A stretch of DNA of 38,557 bases, taken from Acidobacteriota bacterium (GTDB taxonomy: Bacteria; Acidobacteriota; Terriglobia; Bryobacterales; Bryobacteraceae). Position 1 is the stretch's first letter. Every line of letters begins with the position of its first letter. The notes under the pieces were generated by a model that made no database searches, was not told the DNA's origin, and was given only the letters and a program-made list of their open reading frames with translations. Shown here piece after piece: positions 1 to 8,766 of this stretch. The stretch spans positions 1-38,557 of the forward strand of contig JAEZIJ010000191.1 of NCBI GenBank assembly GCA_023436715.1. Direction: 5' to 3'. The position numbers and the translations under genes were made by a program.

Positions 1-133
1 ACGCTCGCCCTCCCTCCGCTGCGGAGCTGTTGACTCCGCCTGTGTGGGGTTTCGACTGCTTGAGATTCGACTTGAGCATTGAACATGAAATCCTTCTCCG
101 CCCTCGACAGTAATTAACAGCGGGGAAGGTGTC

Positions 134-1153
134 TCAGTCATGTTGGCACAGAGGGGTCAGGGCGTTTTCCAGGGTCAGGAAGCAGTGCAGTTCCAGGACA
201 TAGTAGCGGATCGGTGCAGGGCCAGAACCCTGCTGGGCAGAAGCGCCGAGTGCCCGGTACTCGCCATACGCCAATCCGTGGCAGACCGACGTCATCCCAA
301 AGTAGTAAAGCAGTAGACTGAAGAAGCCGCCGTAAAGCATCACAACTTGCTTGCCGCCCTCAGAGAGCGCACCCACAAGCTCAACAAGGCTCGAAATCTC
401 ATCTTGCTTGGCCAAGCGCTCATCAAACTCATCAACCCAGACGCAGTAGCCCTGGAAATCATTACGGCGGTAGATGTCAATAATCTCCCGCCGGTACCGG
501 GCCTGAAGGTGCTCCTTCCGTAAGAAGACCATCGGGAACAGACTGGGCCAGCGTCCACGTTCCAGTTGACAGAACTCGAGAATTCGCCTATTCAACTCAG
601 TGGTGGCTTGTCGACCGCGAGTCGTCGATGGCTCATGTAAGAAGTACGGGGGGATGAGCACTGCCGGGCGAAAGCGTGCTTCGGTTAGTGCTGCGCGCTG
701 TTCCTCGGTCATTAGGTCCGCGGCCTCTCTCAGCGTATTCCACACCTTATTCCATTCGAAGCCGAGAGTATTCTCAACGAAGATCTCCAAATTGCGGCCG
801 GGGCGCCCCAGAAACCGGAGCAAAGCTGTGTAGTCGTACGGGAGGAAATCTTCAGGTGTTAGCCCGTGTCCTTGCATTAAGCGCTGGAACGAGGGCTTAA
901 ATTTCGGCTCACCCTGGCGAACACGCTGCTTGAACACCTCGTATGGCTGACCGAAAAGGTAGGACATCGGATCGACGAAGAACGGTTTCCCGCACATTAG
1001 CACGGCTGACGGTGTGCTCCTGTATTGATAAAGCAGTACGTTCGCGGGAAGGACGAGTCCGTCGTACGCACGACTGACATCCCGCAAGAAGCTTTTCTTG
1101 CGCTGGATTCCAAAGCGGAGAAATGTGAGCGGGCCTTGGTTCGTTTCAAGCAT
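134..1153 (-). CDS. Unrecognised 339-aa protein, last gene of the tRNA-adjacent cassette
   Basis: I do not recognise the family with certainty. The ATG start overlaps the end of the upstream nuclease-like gene by 8 bases, so the two are probably translationally coupled. There is no signal peptide or clear membrane helix. The C-terminal half alternates short hydrophobic strands with helices and carries conspicuous motifs: VLIPPYF (about residue 166), CVWVDEFDER (about 238), a glycine/aromatic stretch MLYGGFFS (about 272) and HGLAYGEYR (about 291). This layout is compatible with a TIM-barrel-like enzyme, possibly distantly like tRNA-guanine transglycosylase-type barrels, but that is a guess from pattern only. 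Base composition is less GC-rich than the nuo/atp block, which fits acquisition with the neighbouring genes. Confidence 0.7.
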   Translation of the reverse strand: MLETNQGPLTFLRFGIQRKKSFLRDVSRAYDGLVLPANVLLYQYRSTPSAVLMCGKPFFVDPMSYLFGQPYEVFKQRVRQGEPKFKPSFQRLMQGHGLTPEDFLPYDYTALLRFLGRPGRNLEIFVENTLGFEWNKVWNTLREAADLMTEEQRAALTEARFRPAVLIPPYFLHEPSTTRGRQATTELNRRILEFCQLERGRWPSLFPMVFLRKEHLQARYRREIIDIYRRNDFQGYCVWVDEFDERLAKQDEISSLVELVGALSEGGKQVVMLYGGFFSLLLYYFGMTSVCHGLAYGEYRALGASAQQGSGPAPIRYYVLELHCFLTLENALTPLCQHD

Positions 1154-1592
1154 AGACGGACTCGGAGTAGAGGCTGGAAAACTGGCGATAAAGAAGTCTC
1201 TTGAATAGCCTGTTAACGTCGTGGCTGCGTCCTGGCTGGCAGGCCACAGCGAGTTTCAAGCTGCGTTTCGCTTCCGTGTAGAAAGCAAGGCCGATGCCGC
1301 GTTGCTCAAATTCAATGACCGGCACGCTGCTACGCATGCTGACCGGCAGCACGGCAACGGAATAATGGCAGAATAGTTGGCCACGTATCGCCTGACGCAA
1401 TACAGCGCGCCAGTTCGCCCGCTTTATCTCGATGTTCGCAAGAGCCAGTGTCAACGGATCGAGAACCACAATGTCAAGCTCGCACGGATGCAAACGCACG
1501 TTTTGCAAGACGAACATCTGCTGTGCTCGGAACTGATTCGCAAGCCGGCGGTTCACCTCGGCCTCCAACAGATCTACTCTAGAACTTGCCAT
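1146..1592 (-). CDS. Small PD-(D/E)XK nuclease-like protein
   Basis: This 148-aa protein has the core signature of the PD-(D/E)XK restriction-endonuclease-like fold. An acidic strand CELDIVVLD (about residues 37-45) is followed by a second strand with ANIEIKRANW (about 52-61), giving D...E-x-K, and then a helix with R/Q residues (VLRQAIRGQ). Proteins of this fold cut or bind nucleic acid with a metal ion held by those acids. The protein is short, essentially the bare fold. Its ATG lies 14 bases inside the end of the upstream membrane-protein gene, and its own end overlaps the next gene by 8 bases, so the three look like one transcript. The nuclease assignment is motif-based only; the target is unknown. 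Confidence 0.65.
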   Translation of the reverse strand: MASSRVDLLEAEVNRRLANQFRAQQMFVLQNVRLHPCELDIVVLDPLTLALANIEIKRANWRAVLRQAIRGQLFCHYSVAVLPVSMRSSVPVIEFEQRGIGLAFYTEAKRSLKLAVACQPGRSHDVNRLFKRLLYRQFSSLYSESVYA

Positions 1593-2130
1593 GGAGTTGC
1601 AGATCCTCCCACAGGCGGAGTAGCTGTCGCCGAAACATCTCTAACCTCACAAAAGAATACATCGCAAAAAGCAGGGTCAACACAGACGTGAAGACCCAGA
1701 GATGCATGACGAAACTGTCCCAACCCGCGATCAGCTGCAGCAGGCCGATTAACATTAGAACAAAGAGCGAGAAGAAGGCGTACGAGGCGTGCCAGCAGCC
1801 CTCGCGTGCACGCTGGTACTTGACCCACAGCGTCCACGCTCCAGTATAGGCGTACTCAAGATCTTCGTAGAGTTTGGCACCTGCCGGGGAAAAGAATAGT
1901 TTCTCGATGAAATCATCGGAGCGCTTGAGCTTTTCGAGCCGCTGCTTGAGCGACGCCTCCGAGACCGCCGCTCGGAGCTCGTTCTCGGGAAGCTGTTCCT
2001 GGCCTGGTGAGTTCTCGTACACATCTCCAATTAATCCGAAGATGGCATTGTCGTACGCCTTGTCGATGGCAGCACCCAATTCGCGCGCTAGAATCGGCTC
2101 GACAAACCTTCTGCGCCGGCCGTCCAGCAA
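1579..2130 (-). CDS. Membrane protein of the cassette, start uncertain
   Basis: The protein is unrecognised. The conventional start is a TTG at 2130 (183 aa). A soluble, charged N-terminal half (helical, rich in K/E/L around residues 60-75) is followed by two membrane helices near the C-terminus (about residues 118-137 and 143-163) and a basic tail. The reading frame stays open upstream to 2241 and would encode another strongly hydrophobic helix (SILLTFAILAFTLGKYFW), so the true protein probably begins earlier. The only codons available there are CTG or ATC, because an in-frame TAA at 2242-2244 separates the stretch from ATG codons just beyond. Either a rare start codon is used or the 5' end is broken. 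It overlaps the nuclease-like gene by 14 bases. Confidence 0.55.
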   Translation of the reverse strand: MLDGRRRRFVEPILARELGAAIDKAYDNAIFGLIGDVYENSPGQEQLPENELRAAVSEASLKQRLEKLKRSDDFIEKLFFSPAGAKLYEDLEYAYTGAWTLWVKYQRAREGCWHASYAFFSLFVLMLIGLLQLIAGWDSFVMHLWVFTSVLTLLFAMYSFVRLEMFRRQLLRLWEDLQLHGKF

Positions 2131-2288
2131 GGCCCGGAGTTTGTCGACCGTATCCGAGATGAGCGTCTTCTCGAAGTCCCAGAAGTACTTGCCGAGCGTG
2201 AATGCCAGAATGGCAAACGTGAGCAGGATACTATAGTAAGGTTAAACCTGGACGGATTGCATCAAAAACCGCGCTGGAAGACACGGCA

Positions 2289-2888
2289 TTAATCCCTCAG
2301 ACCGAGGTACCCCTTAATCTCCGACTCACTAGTGTGCTCCGGGTGTTTCCTATACACGTACCGCAAGAACTGTTTTAGGTTCATATTATTGAACGTATTC
2401 TTCACGCGAAGCAGTCGTGCTTTCTCGTCCTGGCCCAGCCGACTCCATATAGCCAGGGCCTTTTCCTTGCCCTGCTCGGTCAGCCTGAAAACCTCTTCAT
2501 CGCTTTCCTGGGTTGCGGCGCTTTTTTGGTATTTGTCAACCACCAAGTCGCTGAACAGCTCATCATCATGGGCGGCGTCCACTGCCGAGCGCTTCACGGT
2601 GCTGTCCTTTGAGATCAACCCCAGTGACTCAAGGAAATCCACTTCATCGTAGACCTCCTGAGTCCACGGACCCATCCGGAACGGTACAAACGTGAAGCTG
2701 TCGGATTTCGGGACGTCTTGCAGAAAACCCTCATCGAGCGTCAGCAAGAAGAGGAGCTTTTCAAGTCGCGTTATTCCCGACACGGGGGCTGGTGAGTTGC
2801 TGGCGCCTGCGTCAGCAAACAAGAGCGTCAAAACCAAATCGGCTCGATTCCTAATAATGCCACGCATACTTGCTGCCGAGCATAGCAT
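2289..2888 (-). CDS. YwgA/SocA (Panacea)-like protein
   Basis: This 199-aa protein is soluble. The N-terminal half has RLEKLLFLL (about residues 41-49), followed by PFRMGPWTQEVYDEVDFLESLGLI around residues 69-92 (quoted only as a landmark). That 'GP...lyde.d.L...glI' arrangement is typical of YwgA and of the SocA/Panacea antitoxin-type domain, which partners diverse toxins or phage proteins. The C-terminal half has FRLTEQGKEKA, like the end of a winged-helix DNA-binding domain, then a basic helical tail. A second ATG at 2867 is an alternative start; neither has a good ribosome-binding site. It is the first gene of the minus-strand cassette, with a gap of about 50 bases before the open frame of the membrane-protein gene. 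A regulatory or antitoxin role is inference. Confidence 0.55.
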   Translation of the reverse strand: MLCSAASMRGIIRNRADLVLTLLFADAGASNSPAPVSGITRLEKLLFLLTLDEGFLQDVPKSDSFTFVPFRMGPWTQEVYDEVDFLESLGLISKDSTVKRSAVDAAHDDELFSDLVVDKYQKSAATQESDEEVFRLTEQGKEKALAIWSRLGQDEKARLLRVKNTFNNMNLKQFLRYVYRKHPEHTSESEIKGYLGLRD

Positions 2889-3231
2889 ATCGTGTGGAAC
2901 ACTTGATCGATATTAAGAGAACGCGGCCCAGAACTCAAGGGTAGTTCGCCGATTGCGCCTGTTCGGAAGGCTGAGGGCGTAGCAACCTCCCGATAACGAC
3001 CCGGTCCGAAACCCACGGCGTTCCCGGGGGAACCCGAAGATGGCTATCAATCCCTTGGGCTCATTGGTCGGAGCGATAGGGTTCGTACGATGGACTCCTA
3101 CGCTCAAGACTGTGGATTGCCTTTGGGTTGTTGAAGTCGTTGGGTCTGGAAGGAACTGCCCGTCTACGAAATCGTCTACAGCGAATTTGGTAGCGATCCG
3201 AAAAGCGTATGCAAGTTGTTGAAAAGGCTGG
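2889..3231. other. Non-coding stretch between cassette and tRNA-Pro
   Basis: These 343 bases hold no convincing gene. Short open frames exist on both strands but lack start signals and do not look like proteins. The minus-strand flank of the tRNA 3' end is a likely left junction of an inserted element. I looked for a second copy of the tRNA 3' end here and did not find one. A promoter for the four-gene cassette should lie near 2885-2930 on the minus strand; I see two overlapping TATGCT hexamers around 2878-2888 but no good partner -35 box. Confidence 0.5.
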
Positions 3232-3306
3232 TCGGGCCGCCGGGATTTGAACCCGGGACCTCTTGCACCCCAAGCAAGCGCGCTAGCCAGGCTGCGCCAC
3301 GGCCCG
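3232..3306 (-). tRNA. tRNA-Pro (anticodon GGG)
   Basis: The 75 bases fold as a full cloverleaf. The acceptor stem is CGGGCCG/CGGCCCG with discriminator A, and the D stem is GCGC/GCGC. The anticodon stem is CTTGC/GCAAG with the 7-base loop TTGGGGT (anticodon GGG), and the T stem is CCGGG/CCCGG with loop TTCAAAT. The C1-G72 opening pair is characteristic of bacterial tRNA-Pro. CCA is not encoded. It reads codon CCC. The gene follows atpC in the same direction, and its 3' end faces the AT-richer cassette. Confidence 0.96.
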
Positions 3307-3327
3307 AATTAACTATTCTATCGCATT

Positions 3328-3367
3328 GCGCCGCTCCGCACCTCAGGATAATGGTGCCGAGCGGCGC
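3328..3367 (-). terminator. Strong hairpin after atpC
   Basis: There is a perfect 9-bp inverted repeat (GCGCCGCTC at 3328-3336, GAGCGGCGC at 3359-3367). Inside it is a second 5-bp stem (GCACC 3338-3342, GGTGC 3353-3357), separated by a single C-C mismatch, leaving a 10-base loop. It lies just downstream of the atpC stop and upstream of tRNA-Pro. No T-run follows on the minus strand, so it may be a weak or factor-assisted terminator, or an mRNA-stabilising or processing structure between the atp message and the tRNA. Confidence 0.5.
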
Positions 3368-3373
3368 TACCCG

Positions 3374-3640
3374 CTACTCTGTGTCAGCTTCCGCCGAGCC
3401 CGCCAGCACACGCGCGCGGTCTTCCGAAACTTCCAGCCACCCACCGTCTATTCGGATCCCGCGCCGCCGGCCCTGTGCCACGAACGTCAACTCGCCGCTT
3501 CCCAGCTCGCTTAATAGCGACGCGTGCCCCGGGAGCAATCCTACGTACCCGTTCGCCCCCGGCACCTGCGCCTCGCTCACCTGCTCGCTCACGAGCAGCC
3601 GCTCCGGCGTCGCGACTTCCAGCAAAAACGTATCCGGCAT
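3374..3640 (-). CDS. atpC: ATP synthase epsilon subunit, short form
   Basis: This is the epsilon subunit of the F1 central stalk, which contacts gamma and the c-ring. Only 88 residues are present. They cover the N-terminal beta-sandwich domain (opening FLLEVATPERLLVSEQV, then GYVGLLPGHASLLSEL, the usual 'G..g.lp.Ha.l...l' signature). The two C-terminal helices that make up the regulatory, ATPase-inhibiting domain in the usual 130-140-aa protein are absent. The stop is clean and is followed by the hairpin and tRNA, so I see no sign of a frameshift. It lies 10 bases after atpD and closes the atp operon. The likely consequence is an enzyme lacking epsilon-type inhibition. Confidence 0.93.
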   Translation of the reverse strand: MPDTFLLEVATPERLLVSEQVSEAQVPGANGYVGLLPGHASLLSELGSGELTFVAQGRRRGIRIDGGWLEVSEDRARVLAGSAEADTE

Positions 3641-3650
3641 GGCTCTACCG

Positions 3651-5132
3651 TCAGGCCGCCGCCTGCAATTGCTCGGCGCGCGCCAGCACGTCCTCTATCG
3701 TCCCCTGCATGTAGAACGCCTGCTCGGGGATGCTATCGTGCTTGCCTTCCACGATCTCCTTGAAGCCCTTGATCGTGTCGGCCAACTTCACGTACTTCCC
3801 TTCCAGGCCCGTGAACTGCTCCGCAACGTGGAACGGCTGCGAAAGGAAACGTTGCAGTTTCCGCGCCCGCGCCACCGTCAGCTTGTCCTCGTCGGAAAGC
3901 TCGTCGATACCCAGAATCGCGATGATGTCCTGCAGGTCCTTGTACCGCTGCAGCACGCCCTTCACCTTCTGCGCGACGTTGTAGTGGTCCTCGCCCACGA
4001 CTCGCGGATCGAGAATGCGCGACGTCGATGCCAGCGGATCCACCGCGGGATAGATTCCCAGGGACACCAACTGCCGCGAGAGGTTCGTGGTCGCGTCCAG
4101 GTGCGCGAACGCCGTCGCCGGAGCCGGATCGGTGTAGTCGTCGGCCGGCACGTAAATCGCCTGCACCGAAGTGATCGATCCCTTCTTCGTAGACGTGATC
4201 CGTTCCTGCAACTCGCCCATTTCCGTTGCCAGGTTGGGCTGATATCCCACCGCCGAAGGCATGCGCCCCAGCAGCGCCGATACCTCGGAGCCCGCCTGGG
4301 TGAACCGGAAAATGTTGTCGACGAACAGCAGCACGTCCTGCCCTTCCACGTCGCGGAAGTACTCGGCCACGGTCAGTGCCGTCAGTCCAACCCGCAGCCT
4401 GGCTCCGGGCGGCTCCGTCATCTGCCCGTAGATCAGCGCGCACTTCGATTTCTTCCAGTCCTTGGGGTCGATAACGCCCGATTGCTGCATCTCCAGCCAC
4501 AGGTCGTTCCCCTCGCGCGTCCGTTCGCCCACGCCGCCGAACACAGACACACCTCCGTGCTTCATGGCGATGTTGTTGATGAGTTCCTGGATGATAACGG
4601 TCTTGCCGACACCCGCGCCGCCGAACAAACCGATTTTCCCGCCCCGCAGGTACGGCTCGATCAGGTCGATGACCTTGATCCCCGTCTCGAACATCTGCAG
4701 CTCGGTCGATTGCTCGTCGAACGCCGGAGCCGGCCTGTGGATCGGGAAGAAGGTTTTCGCCTGCACGGGACCCATGCGGTCCACCGGCTCGCCCACCACG
4801 TTCATCACGCGGCCCAGCGTCTCCGGCCCGACCGGAATCTCCACCGGGTGCCCGAGGCTGACCGCCTTCATCCCACGCACCATACCCTCGGTCGGCTGCA
4901 GCGCGATCGTTCTCACCCGGCCCTCGCCGATGTGTTGCGCCACCTCAACCGTGATATCGATCGGAACCGGAACATCAAACCCTTCGCTCGTGATCCGCAC
5001 GGCCGTGTTGATGACCGGAATCTGCCCTTCCTGGAACTGTATGTCCACCGCCGGCCCGGCCACCTGGATCACGTGCCCCGTCACTTGAACTCCCGCGGGC
5101 CTTTGCCCGCCGTTTTCGGAATGGGGAGCCAT
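3651..5132 (-). CDS. atpD: ATP synthase beta subunit
   Basis: This is the catalytic F1 beta subunit (about 493 aa), which hydrolyses or synthesises ATP at the cytoplasmic face. Walker A GGAGVGKT is at about residues 171-178. VGERTREGNDLW (with the catalytic Glu) and the Walker B strand DVLLFVDNIFRFTQAG follow, then the ATP-synthase signature PAVDPLASTSR. The frame is open 72 bases further upstream, but the start at 5132 is preferred: AGGAGG sits 8 bases before it, and the product then has family-typical length. The N-terminus carries about 15 extra polar residues before the beta-barrel begins. It follows atpG by 73 bases and precedes atpC by 10. Confidence 0.97.
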   Translation of the reverse strand: MAPHSENGGQRPAGVQVTGHVIQVAGPAVDIQFQEGQIPVINTAVRITSEGFDVPVPIDITVEVAQHIGEGRVRTIALQPTEGMVRGMKAVSLGHPVEIPVGPETLGRVMNVVGEPVDRMGPVQAKTFFPIHRPAPAFDEQSTELQMFETGIKVIDLIEPYLRGGKIGLFGGAGVGKTVIIQELINNIAMKHGGVSVFGGVGERTREGNDLWLEMQQSGVIDPKDWKKSKCALIYGQMTEPPGARLRVGLTALTVAEYFRDVEGQDVLLFVDNIFRFTQAGSEVSALLGRMPSAVGYQPNLATEMGELQERITSTKKGSITSVQAIYVPADDYTDPAPATAFAHLDATTNLSRQLVSLGIYPAVDPLASTSRILDPRVVGEDHYNVAQKVKGVLQRYKDLQDIIAILGIDELSDEDKLTVARARKLQRFLSQPFHVAEQFTGLEGKYVKLADTIKGFKEIVEGKHDSIPEQAFYMQGTIEDVLARAEQLQAAA

Positions 5133-5140
5133 CTGGAAAT

Positions 5141-5146
5141 CCTCCT
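5141..5146 (-). promoter_or_regulatory. Ribosome-binding site of atpD
   Basis: A perfect AGGAGG lies 8 bases upstream of the ATG at 5132. It decides between this start and the longer open frame that begins at 5204, for which no comparable site exists. Confidence 0.85.
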
Positions 5147-5205
5147 CGGTATCAAGCCCGTCCCGCACCGCCGCGCTATCCCGCGCGCCGGGGAACAGGC
5201 GCAAA

Positions 5206-6063
5206 TCACACCTGCGCAGATGCGCCGCTCACGACCTCTATCAGTTCCTTGGTGATGCTGGCCTGCCGGACGCGGTTCATATAGAGCGTCAGCTTCTCAA
5301 TCATCTCGCTGGCGTTCGAACTCGCCGATTCCATGGCCGTCATCCGCGCCGCATGTTCCGCCGCCGCCGATTCCAGCATCGCCTGGTAAACCGCGATTTC
5401 CACGTACCGCGGCAGCAGCCCATTCAACAACTCCTGCGGCGGCTGTTCGTAGATGTAGTCGCTCCCGCCCGCCTCCGCCGGCACTTCCACCGGAAGCACC
5501 TTCAGCACGGTCAGCTTCTGCGACATCACGCTCTTGAATTCGTTGTATATGAGGTAGACGGCGTCCACCTCGCACTGCTCGAACCGGTTCCGAATATCCG
5601 CCGCTACCTCAGCCGCATCGGAAAATGTCGCCGTTTGCGAGATGCCCGTCCGCTCGGCCACGATCCGCGCGCCCCGCTTGCGGAAGAAATCCCGCCCCTT
5701 CCGTCCGAGCGCGTACAGCATCGTCTCCGGGCCGTGCTCCCGCAGAAACTGCTGCGCGGCTTTGATCAGGTTGGAGTTGAACGCCCCGGCCAGCCCGCGG
5801 TCAGCCGTCACCAGCACCAGCAGAATCCGCTCTTCCGGCCTTCGCGCCAGCAGCGGGTGAGAACCCAACTGCTCGTCCCCTGCCACCGCCCCCGCCACGT
5901 CCCCCAGCACCTGCCGGAAAATCGTTGCGTAGGGACGCGCGTCCAGCGTCCGGTCCTGCGCCCGGCGGAGTTTGGCCGCCGAGACCATCTTCATAGCCTT
6001 GGTGACCTGCTGCGTGTTCTTTACCGAACGGATGCGCCGCCGCAGGTCGATCAGTGAGGGCAT
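5206..6063 (-). CDS. atpG: ATP synthase gamma subunit
   Basis: This is the 285-aa gamma subunit, the rotating coiled-coil shaft of F1. The N-terminal helix has the family pattern DLRRRIRSVKNTQQVTKAMKMV (landmark only, residues 5-26). The C-terminus ends in the paired helix with ESASSNASEMIEKLTLYMNR and RQASITKELIEVV. The middle domain contains VTADRGLAGAFNSNL, the conserved 'sDrGLcGgfN' strand. The ATG at 6063 is 3 bases after the atpA stop, with GGAG upstream, so it is coupled to atpA. The length is normal for bacteria. Confidence 0.97.
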   Translation of the reverse strand: MPSLIDLRRRIRSVKNTQQVTKAMKMVSAAKLRRAQDRTLDARPYATIFRQVLGDVAGAVAGDEQLGSHPLLARRPEERILLVLVTADRGLAGAFNSNLIKAAQQFLREHGPETMLYALGRKGRDFFRKRGARIVAERTGISQTATFSDAAEVAADIRNRFEQCEVDAVYLIYNEFKSVMSQKLTVLKVLPVEVPAEAGGSDYIYEQPPQELLNGLLPRYVEIAVYQAMLESAAAEHAARMTAMESASSNASEMIEKLTLYMNRVRQASITKELIEVVSGASAQV

Positions 6064-6066
6064 CGA

Positions 6067-7590
<1,524 letters not shown>

Positions 7591-7631
7591 ATCAGAACCT
7601 TCAGGGGATCGTAGAACGCTCTACGGTCTTC

Positions 7632-8183
7632 CTATGCTCCCGCTCCCGCCATTCGTTGTTTGAGCGCTTCCAGTTGCCCGCGCACAGACCCGTCGAAAAC
7701 CGTCGAACCGACCCTGGCCACCAGGCCCCCGAGCAGTTCGTCGCTTATCTCGAATCGCGCCCGGGCCCGTTTGCCTGTCGCCCGGCTGAACTCGTTCAGC
7801 AGCGCCTCACGCTGGCCGGCCGTCAACTCCCGGGCGGAAATCACGTCCACCCGCACCACGCCAAGCCGCTCGTCGATAACCGTCTCGAACGCTTCCCGGA
7901 TCTCGCCCAGAAGCGGTGCACGCCGCCGGTCGGTCAACACCAGGACAAAACGCCTTACAAGATCCGTCAGCGAGAGATCCTTCGTCAGGCGCTTCAGCAC
8001 CGCGTGCTTACGCGCCCGAGGCACCGCCGGCGACTGCATGGCATTCCGCAGGTCCTGCGATACGGCCAGCACCTGCTCGAGTTTCGCCAGGTCCCCGATT
8101 ATGGTCTGCGGCGGCACCCCGCCCGGCTCCATCGCCAGATCCGCCAGTGCCCGCGCGTACCGGAAAGCCACCGCGTTCGGCAT
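7632..8183 (-). CDS. atpH: ATP synthase delta subunit
   Basis: This 183-aa delta (OSCP) subunit forms the top of the peripheral stalk and joins F1 to the b subunits. The N-terminal helical domain starts AVAFRYARALADLA, the usual opening. The C-terminal part has ARARFEISDELLGGLVARVGS followed by VFDGSVRGQLEALK, matching the conserved 'd..liGG..i.vgd.v.D.Sv...L..l' end. The ATG comes one base after the atpF stop, so translation is coupled. The length is typical. Confidence 0.95.
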   Translation of the reverse strand: MPNAVAFRYARALADLAMEPGGVPPQTIIGDLAKLEQVLAVSQDLRNAMQSPAVPRARKHAVLKRLTKDLSLTDLVRRFVLVLTDRRRAPLLGEIREAFETVIDERLGVVRVDVISARELTAGQREALLNEFSRATGKRARARFEISDELLGGLVARVGSTVFDGSVRGQLEALKQRMAGAGA

Positions 8184-8184
8184 C

Positions 8185-8766
8185 TTAGGATGCCCTCACT
8201 TCCTGGCCGGTAAACCGTTCGCCGATTTCTCCAACCATCGCGTCCACAATCACTTTGTCCGTATCCGGCGTCAGCCGCTGCTTGATCTTGGAGGCGGCAA
8301 GGCCGGTCGCCAGTTCCGCCGAGTACGCCCTCAACTCCTGCCGGGCCGACTTGGCGGCTGCCGCGATCTCCTGTTCCGCCTGCGCCTGAATCTTCTTCAC
8401 TTCGCGCTTGGATTCCGCCTGCGCCCGCTCGCTCTCGACTGCCGATTCCTCGCGTCCCTGGTTCCGCAGCGCCTCCACCTCGGTCCCGATCGTTTTCAGC
8501 CGCCGCTCCATTTCCGCGTACCGGATCTCGGCATCCTCTTTCACCTTAGCCGCTTCCACCAGGCCCTTCTGGATTTCCGCCGACCGCGCCGCGAAAAACC
8601 CTCCGGCCTTCTTATAGATCAGGAAGCCCAGCGCCGCGACCAGCATTCCGAAGTTGAGCCACTTCCACAGGATGGTGTTGTCGGCGCCGCCGTGCGCCGA
8701 TTCCCCGTGCTCCGCGGCCAACACCGTCGCGGCCGCGAACAACAGAATCAGAGCGATTCGCCTCAA
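8185..8766 (-). CDS. atpF: ATP synthase b subunit, TTG start
   Basis: This 193-aa peripheral-stalk b subunit has an N-terminal hydrophobic stretch (RIALILLFAAATVLA) that resembles a cleavable signal, then a short polar loop. The membrane helix follows (LNFGMLVAALGFLIYKKAG, about 37-55), then a long charged coiled coil rich in A/E/K/R to the end, which binds delta. The start is a TTG at 8766, supported by AGGAG 6 bases upstream. TTG shares four bases (TTGA) with the stop of the upstream b' gene, a classic coupling overlap. A double N-terminal hydrophobic segment before the b helix is longer than in enteric b but is known in other phyla. Confidence 0.93.
   Translation of the reverse strand: MRRIALILLFAAATVLAAEHGESAHGGADNTILWKWLNFGMLVAALGFLIYKKAGGFFAARSAEIQKGLVEAAKVKEDAEIRYAEMERRLKTIGTEVEALRNQGREESAVESERAQAESKREVKKIQAQAEQEIAAAAKSARQELRAYSAELATGLAASKIKQRLTPDTDKVIVDAMVGEIGERFTGQEVRAS

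Noticed and set aside
3007..3040. A GC-rich patch with CCCGGGGGAACCCG that briefly resembled a second copy of the tRNA T arm
   Set aside because: It does not match the tRNA-Pro 3' end over more than a few bases, so it cannot serve as an attachment repeat.
3216..5255. A 679-codon plus-strand open frame across atpD, atpC and the tRNA
   Set aside because: It is antisense to clear atpD/atpC and its start runs through the tRNA. High GC removes stop codons; the translation is Arg/Pro/His-rich without any fold.
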